Shown here: piece after piece, positions 8,160 to 16,326 of the stretch
Layout: every line of letters begins with the position of its first letter
How positions within the stretch are numbered: position 1 is the stretch's first letter
Assembly: GCA_003001795.1 (NCBI GenBank)
Contig: PVNI01000001.1
Span: 682,001 to 746,000, forward strand
Origin: Actinomadura viridilutea
Lineage (GTDB): Bacteria; Actinomycetota; Actinomycetes; Streptosporangiales; Streptosporangiaceae
Direction: 5' to 3'
DNA: 64,000 nt
Translations under genes and position numbers: made by a program
The notes under the pieces: model-generated
What the model was told of the DNA's origin: nothing
Database searches by the model: none
The model's input: only the letters and a program-made list of their open reading frames with translations

Positions 8160-9077
8160 TTGCCGGAGCCGTACGAAACCCTGGAATGGCTGGCGCTGGC
8201 ACGCGGCGACATCGACCGCGTGGCCGAACGCCGCCGCGACGACGCCTGGTTGAGCGAGGCGTGGGCGGACCCGGCGACGCGCGTGCTCGTCGTGGAGCGC
8301 GGCAAGGCCCTCGTGCAAGGCGACGAAAAGCCGCGGCTGCTGCTGCTCCCTCCCGCTGCGGCGCCCCAGGGCGAGCGATACCTGCTGGGCGTCGATGACG
8401 ACGGCGTCGCCTACTTCGCCGTGGCAGCGCCCCTGCCCGTCGTGGAAGGCGCCCGCGCGGCGGGGCTGCGGCACGTGGGGGCGGTGCTGGACGACCGCGA
8501 CTCCGGGCTGCTCACCCACGCCGTCGCGTTGGAACACTGGCATTCCACGCACCGCTACTGCCCTTCCTGCGGCGGCCCCACCGAACTCGCCGCCGCCGGT
8601 CACGTCCGCGTGTGCCCCGCGGACGGCAGCGAGCATTTCCCCCGCGTCGACCCGGCGGTCATCATGCTGCTGCGGGACGAGCGCGACCGGGTGCTGCTGG
8701 CCCGCGGCCCCGCCTGGCCGGAGAACCGCCGCTCGATCCTCGCCGGATTCGTCGAACCCGGCGAGTCCCTGGAGCAGGCCGTGGCGCGCGAGGTGCGCGA
8801 GGAGGTCGGCCTCCCCGTCCGGGACGTGCGCTACCTCGGCAGCCAGCCGTGGCCGCTGCCGCGCAGCCTCATGGTCGGGTTCTTCGCCCGCACCGACGGC
8901 GACCTCCCGCTGCGCACCGACCCGGAGGAGATCCTGGACGCGGCCTGGTACACGCGCGAGGAGCTGCGGGCGGCGGTGGAGGCGGGCGAGGTGCTGCTCC
9001 CGCCGCCCCTGTCCATCGCCGCCCAGCTCATCAAGCGCTGGTACGGCGGGCCGCTCCCCGGGACGTCCGACTTCTGA
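8160..9077 (+). CDS. nudC: NAD(+)/NADH diphosphatase, Nudix family
   Basis: NudC-type Nudix hydrolase of 305 aa cleaving NAD(H) to NMN(H) and AMP; the family also decaps NAD-RNA. Domains run NudC N-terminal region (1-120), zinc ribbon (HRYCPSCGG), and a Nudix box GFVEPGESLEQAVAREVR followed by EEVG. The diagnostic NudC signature SQPWPLPRS comes after it. The second half of the zinc ribbon keeps one cysteine (CPADGSEHFPR), so the fourth ligand is replaced, as in several actinobacterial homologues. The TTG at 8160 has GGAGGG upstream and is preferred over the GTG at 8112, which has no clear ribosome site. Confidence 0.88.
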   Translation: MPEPYETLEWLALARGDIDRVAERRRDDAWLSEAWADPATRVLVVERGKALVQGDEKPRLLLLPPAAAPQGERYLLGVDDDGVAYFAVAAPLPVVEGARAAGLRHVGAVLDDRDSGLLTHAVALEHWHSTHRYCPSCGGPTELAAAGHVRVCPADGSEHFPRVDPAVIMLLRDERDRVLLARGPAWPENRRSILAGFVEPGESLEQAVAREVREEVGLPVRDVRYLGSQPWPLPRSLMVGFFARTDGDLPLRTDPEEILDAAWYTREELRAAVEAGEVLLPPPLSIAAQLIKRWYGGPLPGTSDF

Positions 9078-9097
9078 CCCGGCAGGGCGGGCCGCCG

Positions 9098-9391
9098 TCA
9101 GGCGCCCTGGCCGTCGAGCTCGGCCAAATGGCGCTTGACCTCCTTCGCGCTGGGGTTGGTGAGCACGATGCTGTCGCCGATGGTCACGGTGGGGACGGTC
9201 TGGTTGCCGCCGTTGACGCTCATCACGAACTCGGCGGCCTTCGGGTCCCGCTCGATGTCGATCTCGACCATCTCGATGCCGTCCCGGGCCAGCTGGCTCT
9301 TGAGCCGCCGGCAGAAGCCGCACCACGACGTGGTGTACATGGTGACCCGCCCGGTGGGCCGTCGGGTCTCATCGGCGGTCGGAGTGGCCAT
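9098..9391 (-). CDS. mrx1: Mycoredoxin-1 (glutaredoxin-like)
   Basis: Thioredoxin-fold protein of 97 aa with a CGFC active site (TSWCGFCRRLK) and the cis-Pro segment TVPTVTI. It reduces mycothiol-protein mixed disulfides using MSH and mycothiol disulfide reductase. The ATG at 9391 follows AGAGG; the frame is open further upstream, but the sequence before this ATG looks non-coding. The neighbour is uvrD2, as in mycobacteria. A sigma-R-type promoter lies upstream, placing it in the thiol-stress regulon with sigR at 61 kb. Confidence 0.9.
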   Translation of the reverse strand: MATPTADETRRPTGRVTMYTTSWCGFCRRLKSQLARDGIEMVEIDIERDPKAAEFVMSVNGGNQTVPTVTIGDSIVLTNPSAKEVKRHLAELDGQGA

Positions 9392-9466
9392 CGGTGCCTC
9401 TGTCTCCTTCGGTCGCTTCGTCTGAGCTCGTCCGCCCGCGGTGGCCGCGCCGGACGCCTCAGTGCG

Positions 9467-9492
9467 AACGCCGCGGGCCGGCGCCGCATTCC
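9467..9492 (-). promoter_or_regulatory. Sigma-R/SigH-type promoter of mrx1
   Basis: On the minus strand GGAAT (9492-9488), an 18-bp spacer and GTT (9469-9467) match the sigma-R consensus GGAAT-N18-GTT. The predicted transcript would start near 9459, about 70 nt upstream of the mrx1 ATG. Confidence 0.7.
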
Positions 9493-9497
9493 GGAGG

Positions 9498-9506
9498 TTA
9501 TCCACA
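9498..9506 (+). other. Perfect DnaA box
   Basis: TTATCCACA, the canonical DnaA 9-mer, lies in the mrx1-uvrD2 intergenic region five bases from the -35 element of the mrx1 promoter. A single box could mediate DnaA-linked regulation of either gene or be a chance match. Confidence 0.5.
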
Positions 9507-9555
9507 GGTCGCGCGGGTGGACCATCCGGTCCCCGGCTGCTGCCACGATGGAGGA

Positions 9556-11652
9556 ATGTTGGCAGACGCGGTTCTGGAAGGGCTCGATCCGGAGCAGCGG
9601 GCCGTGGCCGAGGCGGTGCGCGGCCCGGTGTGCGTGCTGGCGGGCGCGGGCACCGGCAAGACCAGGGCGATCACCCATCGGATCGCCTACGCCACGCTCA
9701 CCGGGGTGGTGGCGCCGCAGCGGGTGCTGGCGGTGACGTTCACCAACCGGGCCGCCGGGGAGCTGCGCGCGCGGCTGCGGCGGCTGGGCGCGCCGGGCGC
9801 GCAGGCCCGCACCTTCCACGCCGCGGCGCTGCGGCAGCTGACGTACTTCTGGCCGCGGGTCATCGGCGGCGAACCGCCCCGGATCATCGAGTCGAAGATC
9901 GGGCTGGTGGCGGACGCGGCGCGCGTCCTGCGCCTGCCGTACGGCCGCACCGAGCTGCGCGACGTGGCCGGCGAGATCGAGTGGGCCAAGGTCACCCAGA
10001 CCCGCCCCGAGGACTACACCGCCGCGGCGGCCGCCGCCGCGCGCCGTCCCCCCGTCGACGCGGCCGACGTCGCCCGCGTCTACGACATGTACGAGACGCT
10101 GCGGCGCGAGCGCAACCTGCTGGACTTCGAGGGCATGCTGGAGCTGACCGTCGCGGTGCTCACCGAGCATCCCGAGGTGGCCCGGCAGGTCCGCGACCAG
10201 TACCGGTACTTCGTGGTCGACGAGTTCCAGGACGTCAACCCGCTGCAGATGCTGCTGCTGGAGGCGTGGCTGGGCGAGCGCGACGACCTGTGCGTGGTCG
10301 GCGACCCCAACCAGACCATCTACTCGTTCACCGGCGCCACCCCGTCCTACCTGCTCGACTTCACCAAGCGCTTCCCCGACGCCAAGGTCGTCAAGCTGGT
10401 GCGCGACTACCGGTCCACGCCGCAGGTGGTGCGGCTGGCCAACGGCGTCATCGGGCAGGCGGCGGGCGAGGCGGCGCGGCGGCACCGGCTGGAGCTGGTC
10501 GCGCAGCGCCCCGACGGGCCCGAGCCGGTGTTCGTGTCCTACGACGACGAGGTCGCCGAGGCCGACGACGTCGCCCGCCGCGCCCGCAAGCTCATCGACG
10601 AGGGCGTGCCCGCGCGCGAGATCGCCGTCCTCTACCGGGTGAACGCCCAGTCGGAGACCTACGAGTCGGCGTTCGCGGCGGCGGGCGTGCCGTACGTGGT
10701 GCGCGGCGCCGAGCGGTTCTTCGAACGCCCCGAGGTGCGGGAGGCGGTGGTCCGGCTGCGCGGCGCGGCCCGGGCCGCGACCGACGTCGAGACCGACGGC
10801 ATGGGCCTGGTCGACGCCGTGCGGCACGTCCTCACCGGGGCGGGCTTCAGCGAACGCCCGCCCGAGGGCGCCGGCGCGGCCCGCGAGCGCTGGGAGTCGC
10901 TGGCCGCGCTGGCCCAGCTCGCCGAGGACATCGCGGCCGCCGATCCGTCCGCGGGGCTGCCCCAGTTCGTGGCCGAGCTTGAGGAGCGGGCCGCGGCCCA
11001 GCACGCCCCCGCGCTGGAGGGCGTCACGCTGGCCTCGCTGCACGCCGCCAAGGGCCTGGAGTGGGACGCGGTGTTCCTCGTGGGCCTGGTCGAGGGCACG
11101 CTGCCGATCGTCTACGCCGAGACGCCCGAGCAGATCGAGGAGGAGCGCCGCCTGCTCTACGTGGGGGTGACGCGCGCCCGCGAGCACCTCACGCTCTCCT
11201 GGTCGCTGTCGCGCTCGCCGGGCGGCGCGCCCCGGCGCCGGGTGTCGCGCTTCCTGGACGGCCTGACGCCCATGGCGCAGACGCCGACCCCCGCCCGCGC
11301 CCGCCGCGCCAAGCGGCGCGGCGGCCTGGGCCCGCAGCCGTGCCGGGTGTGCGGGCGTCCGCTGACCGCGGCGATCGAACGCAAGCTCGGCCGGTGCGAG
11401 GACTGCCCGGCGGAGATCAACGAGGAGCTGCTGCTCGCCCTGCGCGACTGGCGCGCCCGCACGGCCGACGAGCAGCGCATCCCCGCGTACGTGGTGTTCA
11501 CCGACGCCACCCTGCAGGCCATCGCCGAGCACGTCCCCGAATCCCTGGAGGACCTGGCCCGCATCCCCGGCGTCGGCCGCGTCAAGCTGGAGCGCTACGG
11601 ATCGGATGTCCTCGCCCTGTGCCGCGGCGCCGACCCCGCCGATCCCGGATGA
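9556..11652 (+). CDS. uvrD2: UvrD2-type superfamily 1 DNA helicase with HRDC domain
   Basis: ATP-dependent 3'-5' DNA helicase of 698 aa. Motif I (AGAGTGKT) lies near residue 30, motif II is VVDEFQDVNP, motif III GDPNQTIYSFTGA, motif V LASLHAAKGLEWDAVF and motif VI LLYVGVTRARE. After the helicase core comes a tetracysteine segment (CRVC...CEDC, from residue 596) and a C-terminal HRDC domain, the architecture of mycobacterial UvrD2. The ATG at 9556 abuts GGAGGA, so spacing is tight; the TTG at 9559 is an alternative. It probably acts in DNA repair or replication-associated unwinding. Confidence 0.92.
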   Translation: MLADAVLEGLDPEQRAVAEAVRGPVCVLAGAGTGKTRAITHRIAYATLTGVVAPQRVLAVTFTNRAAGELRARLRRLGAPGAQARTFHAAALRQLTYFWPRVIGGEPPRIIESKIGLVADAARVLRLPYGRTELRDVAGEIEWAKVTQTRPEDYTAAAAAAARRPPVDAADVARVYDMYETLRRERNLLDFEGMLELTVAVLTEHPEVARQVRDQYRYFVVDEFQDVNPLQMLLLEAWLGERDDLCVVGDPNQTIYSFTGATPSYLLDFTKRFPDAKVVKLVRDYRSTPQVVRLANGVIGQAAGEAARRHRLELVAQRPDGPEPVFVSYDDEVAEADDVARRARKLIDEGVPAREIAVLYRVNAQSETYESAFAAAGVPYVVRGAERFFERPEVREAVVRLRGAARAATDVETDGMGLVDAVRHVLTGAGFSERPPEGAGAARERWESLAALAQLAEDIAAADPSAGLPQFVAELEERAAAQHAPALEGVTLASLHAAKGLEWDAVFLVGLVEGTLPIVYAETPEQIEEERRLLYVGVTRAREHLTLSWSLSRSPGGAPRRRVSRFLDGLTPMAQTPTPARARRAKRRGGLGPQPCRVCGRPLTAAIERKLGRCEDCPAEINEELLLALRDWRARTADEQRIPAYVVFTDATLQAIAEHVPESLEDLARIPGVGRVKLERYGSDVLALCRGADPADPG

Positions 11653-11703
11653 CCGCCGCCGATCCCGAGCCGCCGGCCACGAGGCCGACGAGCCGTTCCC
11701 CGA

Positions 11704-12165
11704 CCTCGCGATGGGGGACGGCGGGACGATCGCCATTGCGCGTGCGCAGATCGCCTGGGGCCGACACCTTCGACTGGCACACCGGGGGCGGGGTGTCGCC
11801 GGCGTCCTCCGCGCTCGCGGGCGCGGACGGCGGGACGGGCGCCATTGTGCGGGAGGATTGCCTGGGCCGGCGTCCTCGATTGGCATACCGGGGCCGGGGC
11901 GTCGCCGGCGTTTTCCGGGCTCGCGATGGGGGACGGCGGGACGATCGCCATTGCGCGTGCGCAGATCGCCTGGGGCCGACACCTTCGACGGGCACACCCA
12001 GGGCAGGGCGTCGTTGGCGTCCTTCGGGCTCGCGATCGGGGGCGGCGGGGCGGCCGCCGTTGTGCGTGCGGATTGCTTGGGTCGACGTTCTCGACTGGCA
12101 CACCGGGGCCGGGGCGTCGACGGCGTCGTCCGCGCTCGCGATGGCGGAGGGCGGGACGCTCGCCG
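11704..12165. repeat. Alternating 109/106-bp tandem repeat, about 4.3 copies
   Basis: Units begin with CTCGCG at 11704, 11813, 11919, 12028 and 12134, giving periods of 109, 106, 109 and 106 bp. Units 1 and 3 resemble each other more (both contain GCGCGTGCGCAGATCGCC), as do units 2 and 4, so the array is an A-B-A-B-A' higher-order repeat of about 215 bp. Every unit includes a CGGCGGG segment and a core near TCGACTGGCACACCGGGGC. All frames are open because of base composition, but no frame has a ribosome site or recognisable domain, so I treat it as non-coding. It fills the whole gap between uvrD2 and tesB. Confidence 0.85.
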
Positions 12166-12215
12166 GGCATGGGTGAGATCTCCACCACACCGGTCGGTTT
12201 GCGACACTATCGGCC

Positions 12216-13082
12216 GTGAAGGAGTCCTTGAAAGAGCTGCTCGACCTGCTGGACCTGGAGCAGATCGAGAACGACATCTTCCGCGGCCGCAGCCCCGAGG
12301 AGCGCCAGCAGCGGGTGTTCGGCGGGCAGGTCGCGGGGCAGGCGCTGGTCGCGGCGGGGCGGACGGTCCCGGTCAACCGGCCGGTGCACTCGCTGCACGC
12401 CTACTTCATCCGGCCCGGCGACCCCTCGGTGCCCATCGTGTACACCGTCGACCGGGTCCGGGACGGCCGTTCCTTCACCACGCGCCGGGTGCTGGCCGTC
12501 CAGCACGGCAAGGCGATCTTCAGCCTGTCGGCGTCGTTCCAGGTCGTCGAGGACGGCCCGAGCCACCAGGCCGCGATGCCCGACGCGCCCGACCCGGAGA
12601 CGCTGCCGCCCGCGCTGGAGCGGCTGACCCCGATCTTCGGCGAGCGCGCCGCCGCCGAGTTCGTGAGCCGGCGTCCGTTCGACGTGCGGCACGCCACCCC
12701 GCTCACCTGGGAGGCCGCCAAGGACCCCGCCCTGGTCACCCCCGAGTCCAAGGTGTGGCTGCGGGTCGACGGCGAGCTGCCCGACGACCCGTTGCTGCAC
12801 GTGTGCCTGATGACCTACGCCTCGGACATGACGCTGCTGGACACCGTGCTGCTCAACCACGGCCTGGCCTGGGGCGACAACCGCGTCATGGGCGCCAGCC
12901 TGGACCACGCCATGTGGTTCCACCGGCCGTTCCGGGCCGACGAATGGCTGCTGTACTACCAGGACACGCCGTTCGCCGGGGGCGCGCGCGGCCTCGCCCG
13001 CGGTCAGGTCTTCACCCGCTCCGGGGAGCTGGTCGTGTCGGTCATGCAGGAAGGGCTGATCCGGGTCGGCGACCGGTCGTAG
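12216..13082 (+). CDS. tesB: Acyl-CoA thioesterase II
   Basis: TesB-family double-hotdog thioesterase of 288 aa hydrolysing medium- and long-chain acyl-CoA. N-terminal hotdog features are VFGGQVAGQALVAAG and VHSLHAYFIRPGD. The C-terminal hotdog holds SLDHAMWFHRPFRADEWLLY, with the catalytic Asp of the LDHxxWFH motif present, and ends with GLIRVGD. The GTG start at 12216 has no clear Shine-Dalgarno, and a leaderless transcript is possible. It stands alone after the tandem repeat. Confidence 0.9.
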   Translation: MKESLKELLDLLDLEQIENDIFRGRSPEERQQRVFGGQVAGQALVAAGRTVPVNRPVHSLHAYFIRPGDPSVPIVYTVDRVRDGRSFTTRRVLAVQHGKAIFSLSASFQVVEDGPSHQAAMPDAPDPETLPPALERLTPIFGERAAAEFVSRRPFDVRHATPLTWEAAKDPALVTPESKVWLRVDGELPDDPLLHVCLMTYASDMTLLDTVLLNHGLAWGDNRVMGASLDHAMWFHRPFRADEWLLYYQDTPFAGGARGLARGQVFTRSGELVVSVMQEGLIRVGDRS

Positions 13083-13244
13083 CGACGCGCGTCGACCCCT
13101 TGCGAGCGCCGCCGCCCCCGGAACTGAGGTCGCCGACGGGGCGGCGGGCCGCGGCCCGCGAGGTGCTGCCCGCACCATTAGACGCTCGCCGCGGCGCCGA
13201 GGTTCTCTCCAAATCGGGTGAACTCACCCACAAAACTGCAGGTC

Positions 13245-13283
13245 AAAAATACCTTGCCTGCTTCGAGCGAGTACCCGTACGCT
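13245..13283 (+). promoter_or_regulatory. Candidate WhiB7-dependent promoter of the whiB7 leader
   Basis: TTGCCT (13254-13259) and TACGCT (13278-13283) are separated by 18 bp. An A/T run, AAAAAT (13245-13250), stands just upstream of the -35 hexamer. WhiB7-activated promoters carry such an A/T patch next to the -35 for the AT-hook. Transcription from here would give a leader of about 550 nt before whiB7. Confidence 0.45.
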
Positions 13284-13374
13284 CGAACGCGAGCATTCAG
13301 ACGGCCCTGCCGACTCGGATCATCTGTTGTCCGGACCGGGGCCCCGAGGAGCCAGAGAGGTGGTGTGCAGTCCG

Positions 13375-13722
13375 GTGATCACGACTTCGAACGTCGCGGA
13401 GCAGAGCATCCGGACCGTGCTGCGTCCTGGCGTCGCACCGGCGTATCGCGGACGGTCCGCGCACGCCGCCTCGGGCTCCGTCCTCGGCGGTGAAGCCTCG
13501 CTGATCAGCGGCGACGCGTGGTCCCTGCGGCTGCGCGTGTCCGCCGATCCGTGCGACGTGCGTCAGGCGCAGCGTGTCCAGATCGAGCAGGGGCGCGGTG
13601 TCTTTGCACTTCTCGCCGAAGGCAATGACGTCATGGCTCCGGCCACGGCCCACGTGGGCGCCTCCTTCACCGAGCTGAAGGGTGGCGTGTCGGGTCCGTA
13701 TCCCTGGAGGCGACCGGTCTAG
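13375..13722 (+). CDS. Hypothetical protein or leader ORF upstream of whiB7
   Basis: Open frame of about 115 aa with fair third-position GC bias, ending 19 bp before a strong terminator. I recognise no family; the middle (ISGDAWSLRLRVSADP, VFALLAEGNDV) is compatible with a small beta-rich domain. Starts are poor: the GTG at 13375 is 14 nt after GAGAGG and the GTG at 13363 only 2 nt after it. It lies inside the presumed whiB7 leader, so it may be an independent gene, or its translation may regulate read-through into whiB7. Confidence 0.4.
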   Translation: MITTSNVAEQSIRTVLRPGVAPAYRGRSAHAASGSVLGGEASLISGDAWSLRLRVSADPCDVRQAQRVQIEQGRGVFALLAEGNDVMAPATAHVGASFTELKGGVSGPYPWRRPV

Positions 13723-13740
13723 CAGTGCCGGCAAGCCCCC

Positions 13741-13783
13741 AGGGCCGCGGATCCAGACACCGGATCCGCGGCCCTTCTCATTT
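13741..13783 (+). terminator. Rho-independent terminator/attenuator before whiB7
   Basis: A 14-bp perfect stem (13741-13754 with 13762-13775) and 7-nt loop are followed by TTCTCATTT. It lies about 60 bp upstream of the whiB7 start. In mycobacteria and Streptomyces, whiB7/wblC is preceded by a comparable leader terminator that antibiotic-stalled ribosomes relieve. Confidence 0.8.
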
Positions 13784-13836
13784 GCCCAGACAACCCACCG
13801 ACACGACCGTTGAGACCCAACGAGAGGAAGCCAAGG

Positions 13837-14124
13837 GTGACCGTGATGCAGGGGGCGCTCGCGATGAGCGAGGAGGACCTCACGCTTCCGTGCCGGACCG
13901 ACCCGGAGCTGTTCTTCGCCGAGGACCCCGCCGACGTCGAACTGGCCAAGTCGCTCTGCCTGGAGTGCCCGCTCCGCAAGGCGTGCCTGGCCGGCGCGCT
14001 GGAGCGCAAGGAGCCCTGGGGCGTGTGGGGCGGCGAGCTGTTCGTCCGCGGCGTCATCGTTCCGCGCAAGCGGCCGCGTGGCCGTCCGCGCAAGAACCCG
14101 CTGCCGGACGGCGCCGGGGTCTGA
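13837..14124 (+). CDS. whiB7: WhiB7/WblC redox-sensing transcription factor
   Basis: Fe-S WhiB-family activator of intrinsic antibiotic resistance, 95 aa. The four cluster cysteines are in LPCRTD and LCLECPLRKACL, the sigma-A-binding GVWGGE turn follows, and the C-terminus carries the AT-hook RGRPRK in a RKRPRGRPRKN context. That hook separates WhiB7 from other WhiB paralogues. The GTG at 13837 has AGAGGAAG about 7 nt upstream; the ATG at 13846 is an alternative. Location near uvrD2, mrx1 and an ABC1 kinase matches the mycobacterial locus. Regulation is probably by attenuation plus autoactivation. Confidence 0.93.
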   Translation: MTVMQGALAMSEEDLTLPCRTDPELFFAEDPADVELAKSLCLECPLRKACLAGALERKEPWGVWGGELFVRGVIVPRKRPRGRPRKNPLPDGAGV

Positions 14125-14269
14125 CGGCCGGACGGGACGGCCGGTACGCCCCGACGGCGTGAACGCTCCGACGAGCACCGACGATCGTGATGCCGACACT
14201 CGGCCGAGCGGACCGGGGGAGCGCGGCTCCGGGACGGGGCCGCGCCCCTCGGCCGCCAGGGAGAACACC

Positions 14270-14506
14270 ATGACCATGGATGTCCGGGACCGGGTCCCCG
14301 CCCGCGCGGCGCGGGGCCCGGCCCCCGCCTTCGACGCCCCCGAGCTCGAAGCCCTCGTCTTCGAGAAGCGGGCCTTCGAAGGCCGGGCCCTCGCGCTCGA
14401 CGAGGACGCCCGCCGCCGGATCGCCGTCCGGGTGCGCGCCATGCGCCGCGCCCGCCGCGACGCGCGCGTCCGAGCGGCTCGGGTCCGCCGCGCGCTGCTC
14501 GGCTGA
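14270..14506 (+). CDS. Small hypothetical Arg/Ala-rich protein
   Basis: Open frame of 78 aa with nearly every codon ending in G or C, preceded by AGGGAGAA at suitable spacing to the ATG at 14270. The composition is acidic in the middle (FDAPELEALVFEKRAFEG) and strongly basic at the C-terminus (RRIAVRVRAMRRARRDARV). I recognise no domain. It lies downstream of whiB7 on the same strand and before a strong inverted repeat, so it could be co-transcribed. Confidence 0.55.
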   Translation: MTMDVRDRVPARAARGPAPAFDAPELEALVFEKRAFEGRALALDEDARRRIAVRVRAMRRARRDARVRAARVRRALLG

Positions 14507-14657
14507 CCCGGACGGCCCGAGCGGCACGTGCACGCGTTCCGGGAGCCCGCCGGTCGCAGGCGCCGCCCGTTCTTTCGGATGGTTTGACGGGCGGGCGCCT
14601 CCCGGCGGGCGGCGGGAACGCGCGGCGGCCCTACGCCTCCGCCGCGCGTTCCACACC
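14507..14657. other. Gap without a recognised gene
   Basis: The 384-bp gap between the small hypothetical gene and the ABC1 kinase gene holds only the inverted repeat listed next. All other open frames here are compositional. Confidence 0.5.
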
Positions 14658-14698
14658 AGCGGGGCCCCGCGCATCGCCGAGGTGCGCGGGGCCCCGCT
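14658..14698. terminator. Bidirectional hairpin between convergent genes
   Basis: A perfect 16-bp inverted repeat (14658-14673 and 14683-14698) with a 9-nt loop lies between the plus-strand small gene and the minus-strand ABC1 kinase. There is no T-run, as is common for actinobacterial terminators. Confidence 0.65.
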
Positions 14699-14890
14699 GC
14701 CGTGTCACCGGACGAAACCTCCTCGGACAGCCGGTCGGCCGAGCTGTTCGCCGGGGACGCGGCGGCCCCGGTGCTGGCCGCCGAGCGGTCGCCATGGGCC
14801 CCCGGGTGTCCGTGTCCGACGGCGCGGACGCCGAGGCCCGCCGCGCGCCGCGCGCCACGAGGCGGGCCTGACCACCGCCGAGGTCCCGGA

Positions 14891-16264
14891 TCAGCCGGCG
14901 AGATCCTCCGCGTCCGTCACGTCCTCGTCCATCAGGTCCGCCGGCTCGGGCTCGTCGCCGAAGCCGGGAATCCAGCGCAGCGACTCGGCGCGGGCGGGGA
15001 TCTCGCATTCCAGCTGGCACAGCACGCCGGTGCCCGCCGACAGCACCCGGTGCACGATCACGTACTCGGGCGGCAGGTTCAGCTGGCGCACCACGTTGGT
15101 CGGCCGCAGGTCGGTGACCCGGGCGGCCATGTCGCGCAGCCACTCGCGGGTGAACTTGAAGGTCTCGGTGACGAACGGCTCGGTGATCGGCGCCAGGAAC
15201 GCCTGCAGCGCCTCGGTGTCGATCTCGACGCCCTCGCGGATGAAGTCCTCGCGGCGCAGCGCCTCCTCGATCTCGCCGATCTCGGCCATGGTGCCGATGC
15301 GCAGCAGCCGCCCCATCCGGTACTGGAACTCCGGCGGGATGCGGTCGACGGCGCCGAAGTCCATCACGCCGAGCCGGCCGTCGTCGAGGATGCGGAAGTT
15401 GCCCGGGTGCGGGTCGCCGTGCAGCAGGCCGCAGCGGCGCGGACCCGACAGCAGGAACCGGCAGTACAGCAGGGCCGCGTGGTCGCGCTCCCGCTGGTCG
15501 CCCTCGGCGATGATCTTGGAGAGGGGGACGCCGTCCATCCACTCGGTGACCAGGACGTCCCCGGCCTGCGCGACGACGGCGGGCACCCAGAAGTCGGGGT
15601 CGTCGGCGTACGCCTCGTGCACGATGCGCTGCGACTGCGCCTCGATGGTGTAGTCGAGCTCCTCGGCGATGCGCTCGCGCAGCTCGGCCAGCATCGACTT
15701 GACGTCCAGGCCGGGCATGAGCACCGCGAACAGCTTCGCCAGCCGCGACAGCTGGTTGAAGTCGCTGAGCAGCGCCTGGCCCGCGCCCGGATACTGCACC
15801 TTGACGGCGACCGCGCGGCCGTCCTCCCACACGCCCCGGTGCACCTGCCCGATGGACGCGGCGGCCGCCGGGGTGTCGTCGAACTCGCGGAAGCGGTCCC
15901 GCCAGTCCGCGCCGAGGGCGTCCGCCAGGACCTGGTGGACGGTGCTCGCGGGCAGCGGCGGCGCGGCCTCCTGCAGCCGCGTCAGCGTCGCCCGGTAGGG
16001 GCCGGCGATCTCCGGGGGCAGCGCCGCCTCGAAGATGGACAGCATCTGGCCGAGCTTCATCGCCCCGCCCTTGAGCTCGCCCAGCACCTTGAACAGCTGC
16101 TCGGCGGTGCGCTGCTGGATCTCGACGGCCACGGCCTCGGCGGACTTGCCGAACGTGCGCTTGCCCACCCCGAGCGCGGTGCGCCCGGCGAAGCCGAGGG
16201 GCAGGGACGCCAGTTTCGCGGACCGCGTCACCGCGCGGCGGGGGAGATCGCTCACGGCGACCAT
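14891..16264 (-). CDS. ABC1/UbiB-family atypical kinase
   Basis: UbiB/ADCK-like protein kinase-like ATPase of 457 aa. The N-terminal KxGQ motif is in LKGGAMKLGQMLSIF near residue 75. It is followed by an A-rich nucleotide loop (AAAASIGQVHRG), the lysine in VAVKVQYPG, catalytic HGDPHPGNF and metal-binding VMDFGAVD. The family supports isoprenoid-quinone or lipid metabolism; M. tuberculosis Rv3197 occupies the same position next to whiB7. The ATG at 16264 lacks a clear ribosome site, and the frame stays open 10 codons upstream. Confidence 0.88.
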   Translation of the reverse strand: MVAVSDLPRRAVTRSAKLASLPLGFAGRTALGVGKRTFGKSAEAVAVEIQQRTAEQLFKVLGELKGGAMKLGQMLSIFEAALPPEIAGPYRATLTRLQEAAPPLPASTVHQVLADALGADWRDRFREFDDTPAAAASIGQVHRGVWEDGRAVAVKVQYPGAGQALLSDFNQLSRLAKLFAVLMPGLDVKSMLAELRERIAEELDYTIEAQSQRIVHEAYADDPDFWVPAVVAQAGDVLVTEWMDGVPLSKIIAEGDQRERDHAALLYCRFLLSGPRRCGLLHGDPHPGNFRILDDGRLGVMDFGAVDRIPPEFQYRMGRLLRIGTMAEIGEIEEALRREDFIREGVEIDTEALQAFLAPITEPFVTETFKFTREWLRDMAARVTDLRPTNVVRQLNLPPEYVIVHRVLSAGTGVLCQLECEIPARAESLRWIPGFGDEPEPADLMDEDVTDAEDLAG

Positions 16265-16326
16265 TGTCGAGGATGACTGTCGTTCACGCCACAACGATCC
16301 GTGGAGGTCGGCCGCACTCGGCCCCG

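Noticed and set aside
11704..12165. CRISPR array
   Set aside because: The units are 106-109 bp repeated end to end with no unique spacers of constant size and no cas genes nearby.
9223..12207. A 994-codon minus-strand frame covering uvrD2 and the tandem repeat
   Set aside because: It is antisense to a fully conserved helicase, has low-complexity Arg/Pro/Gly composition and no domain, so it is a GC artefact.
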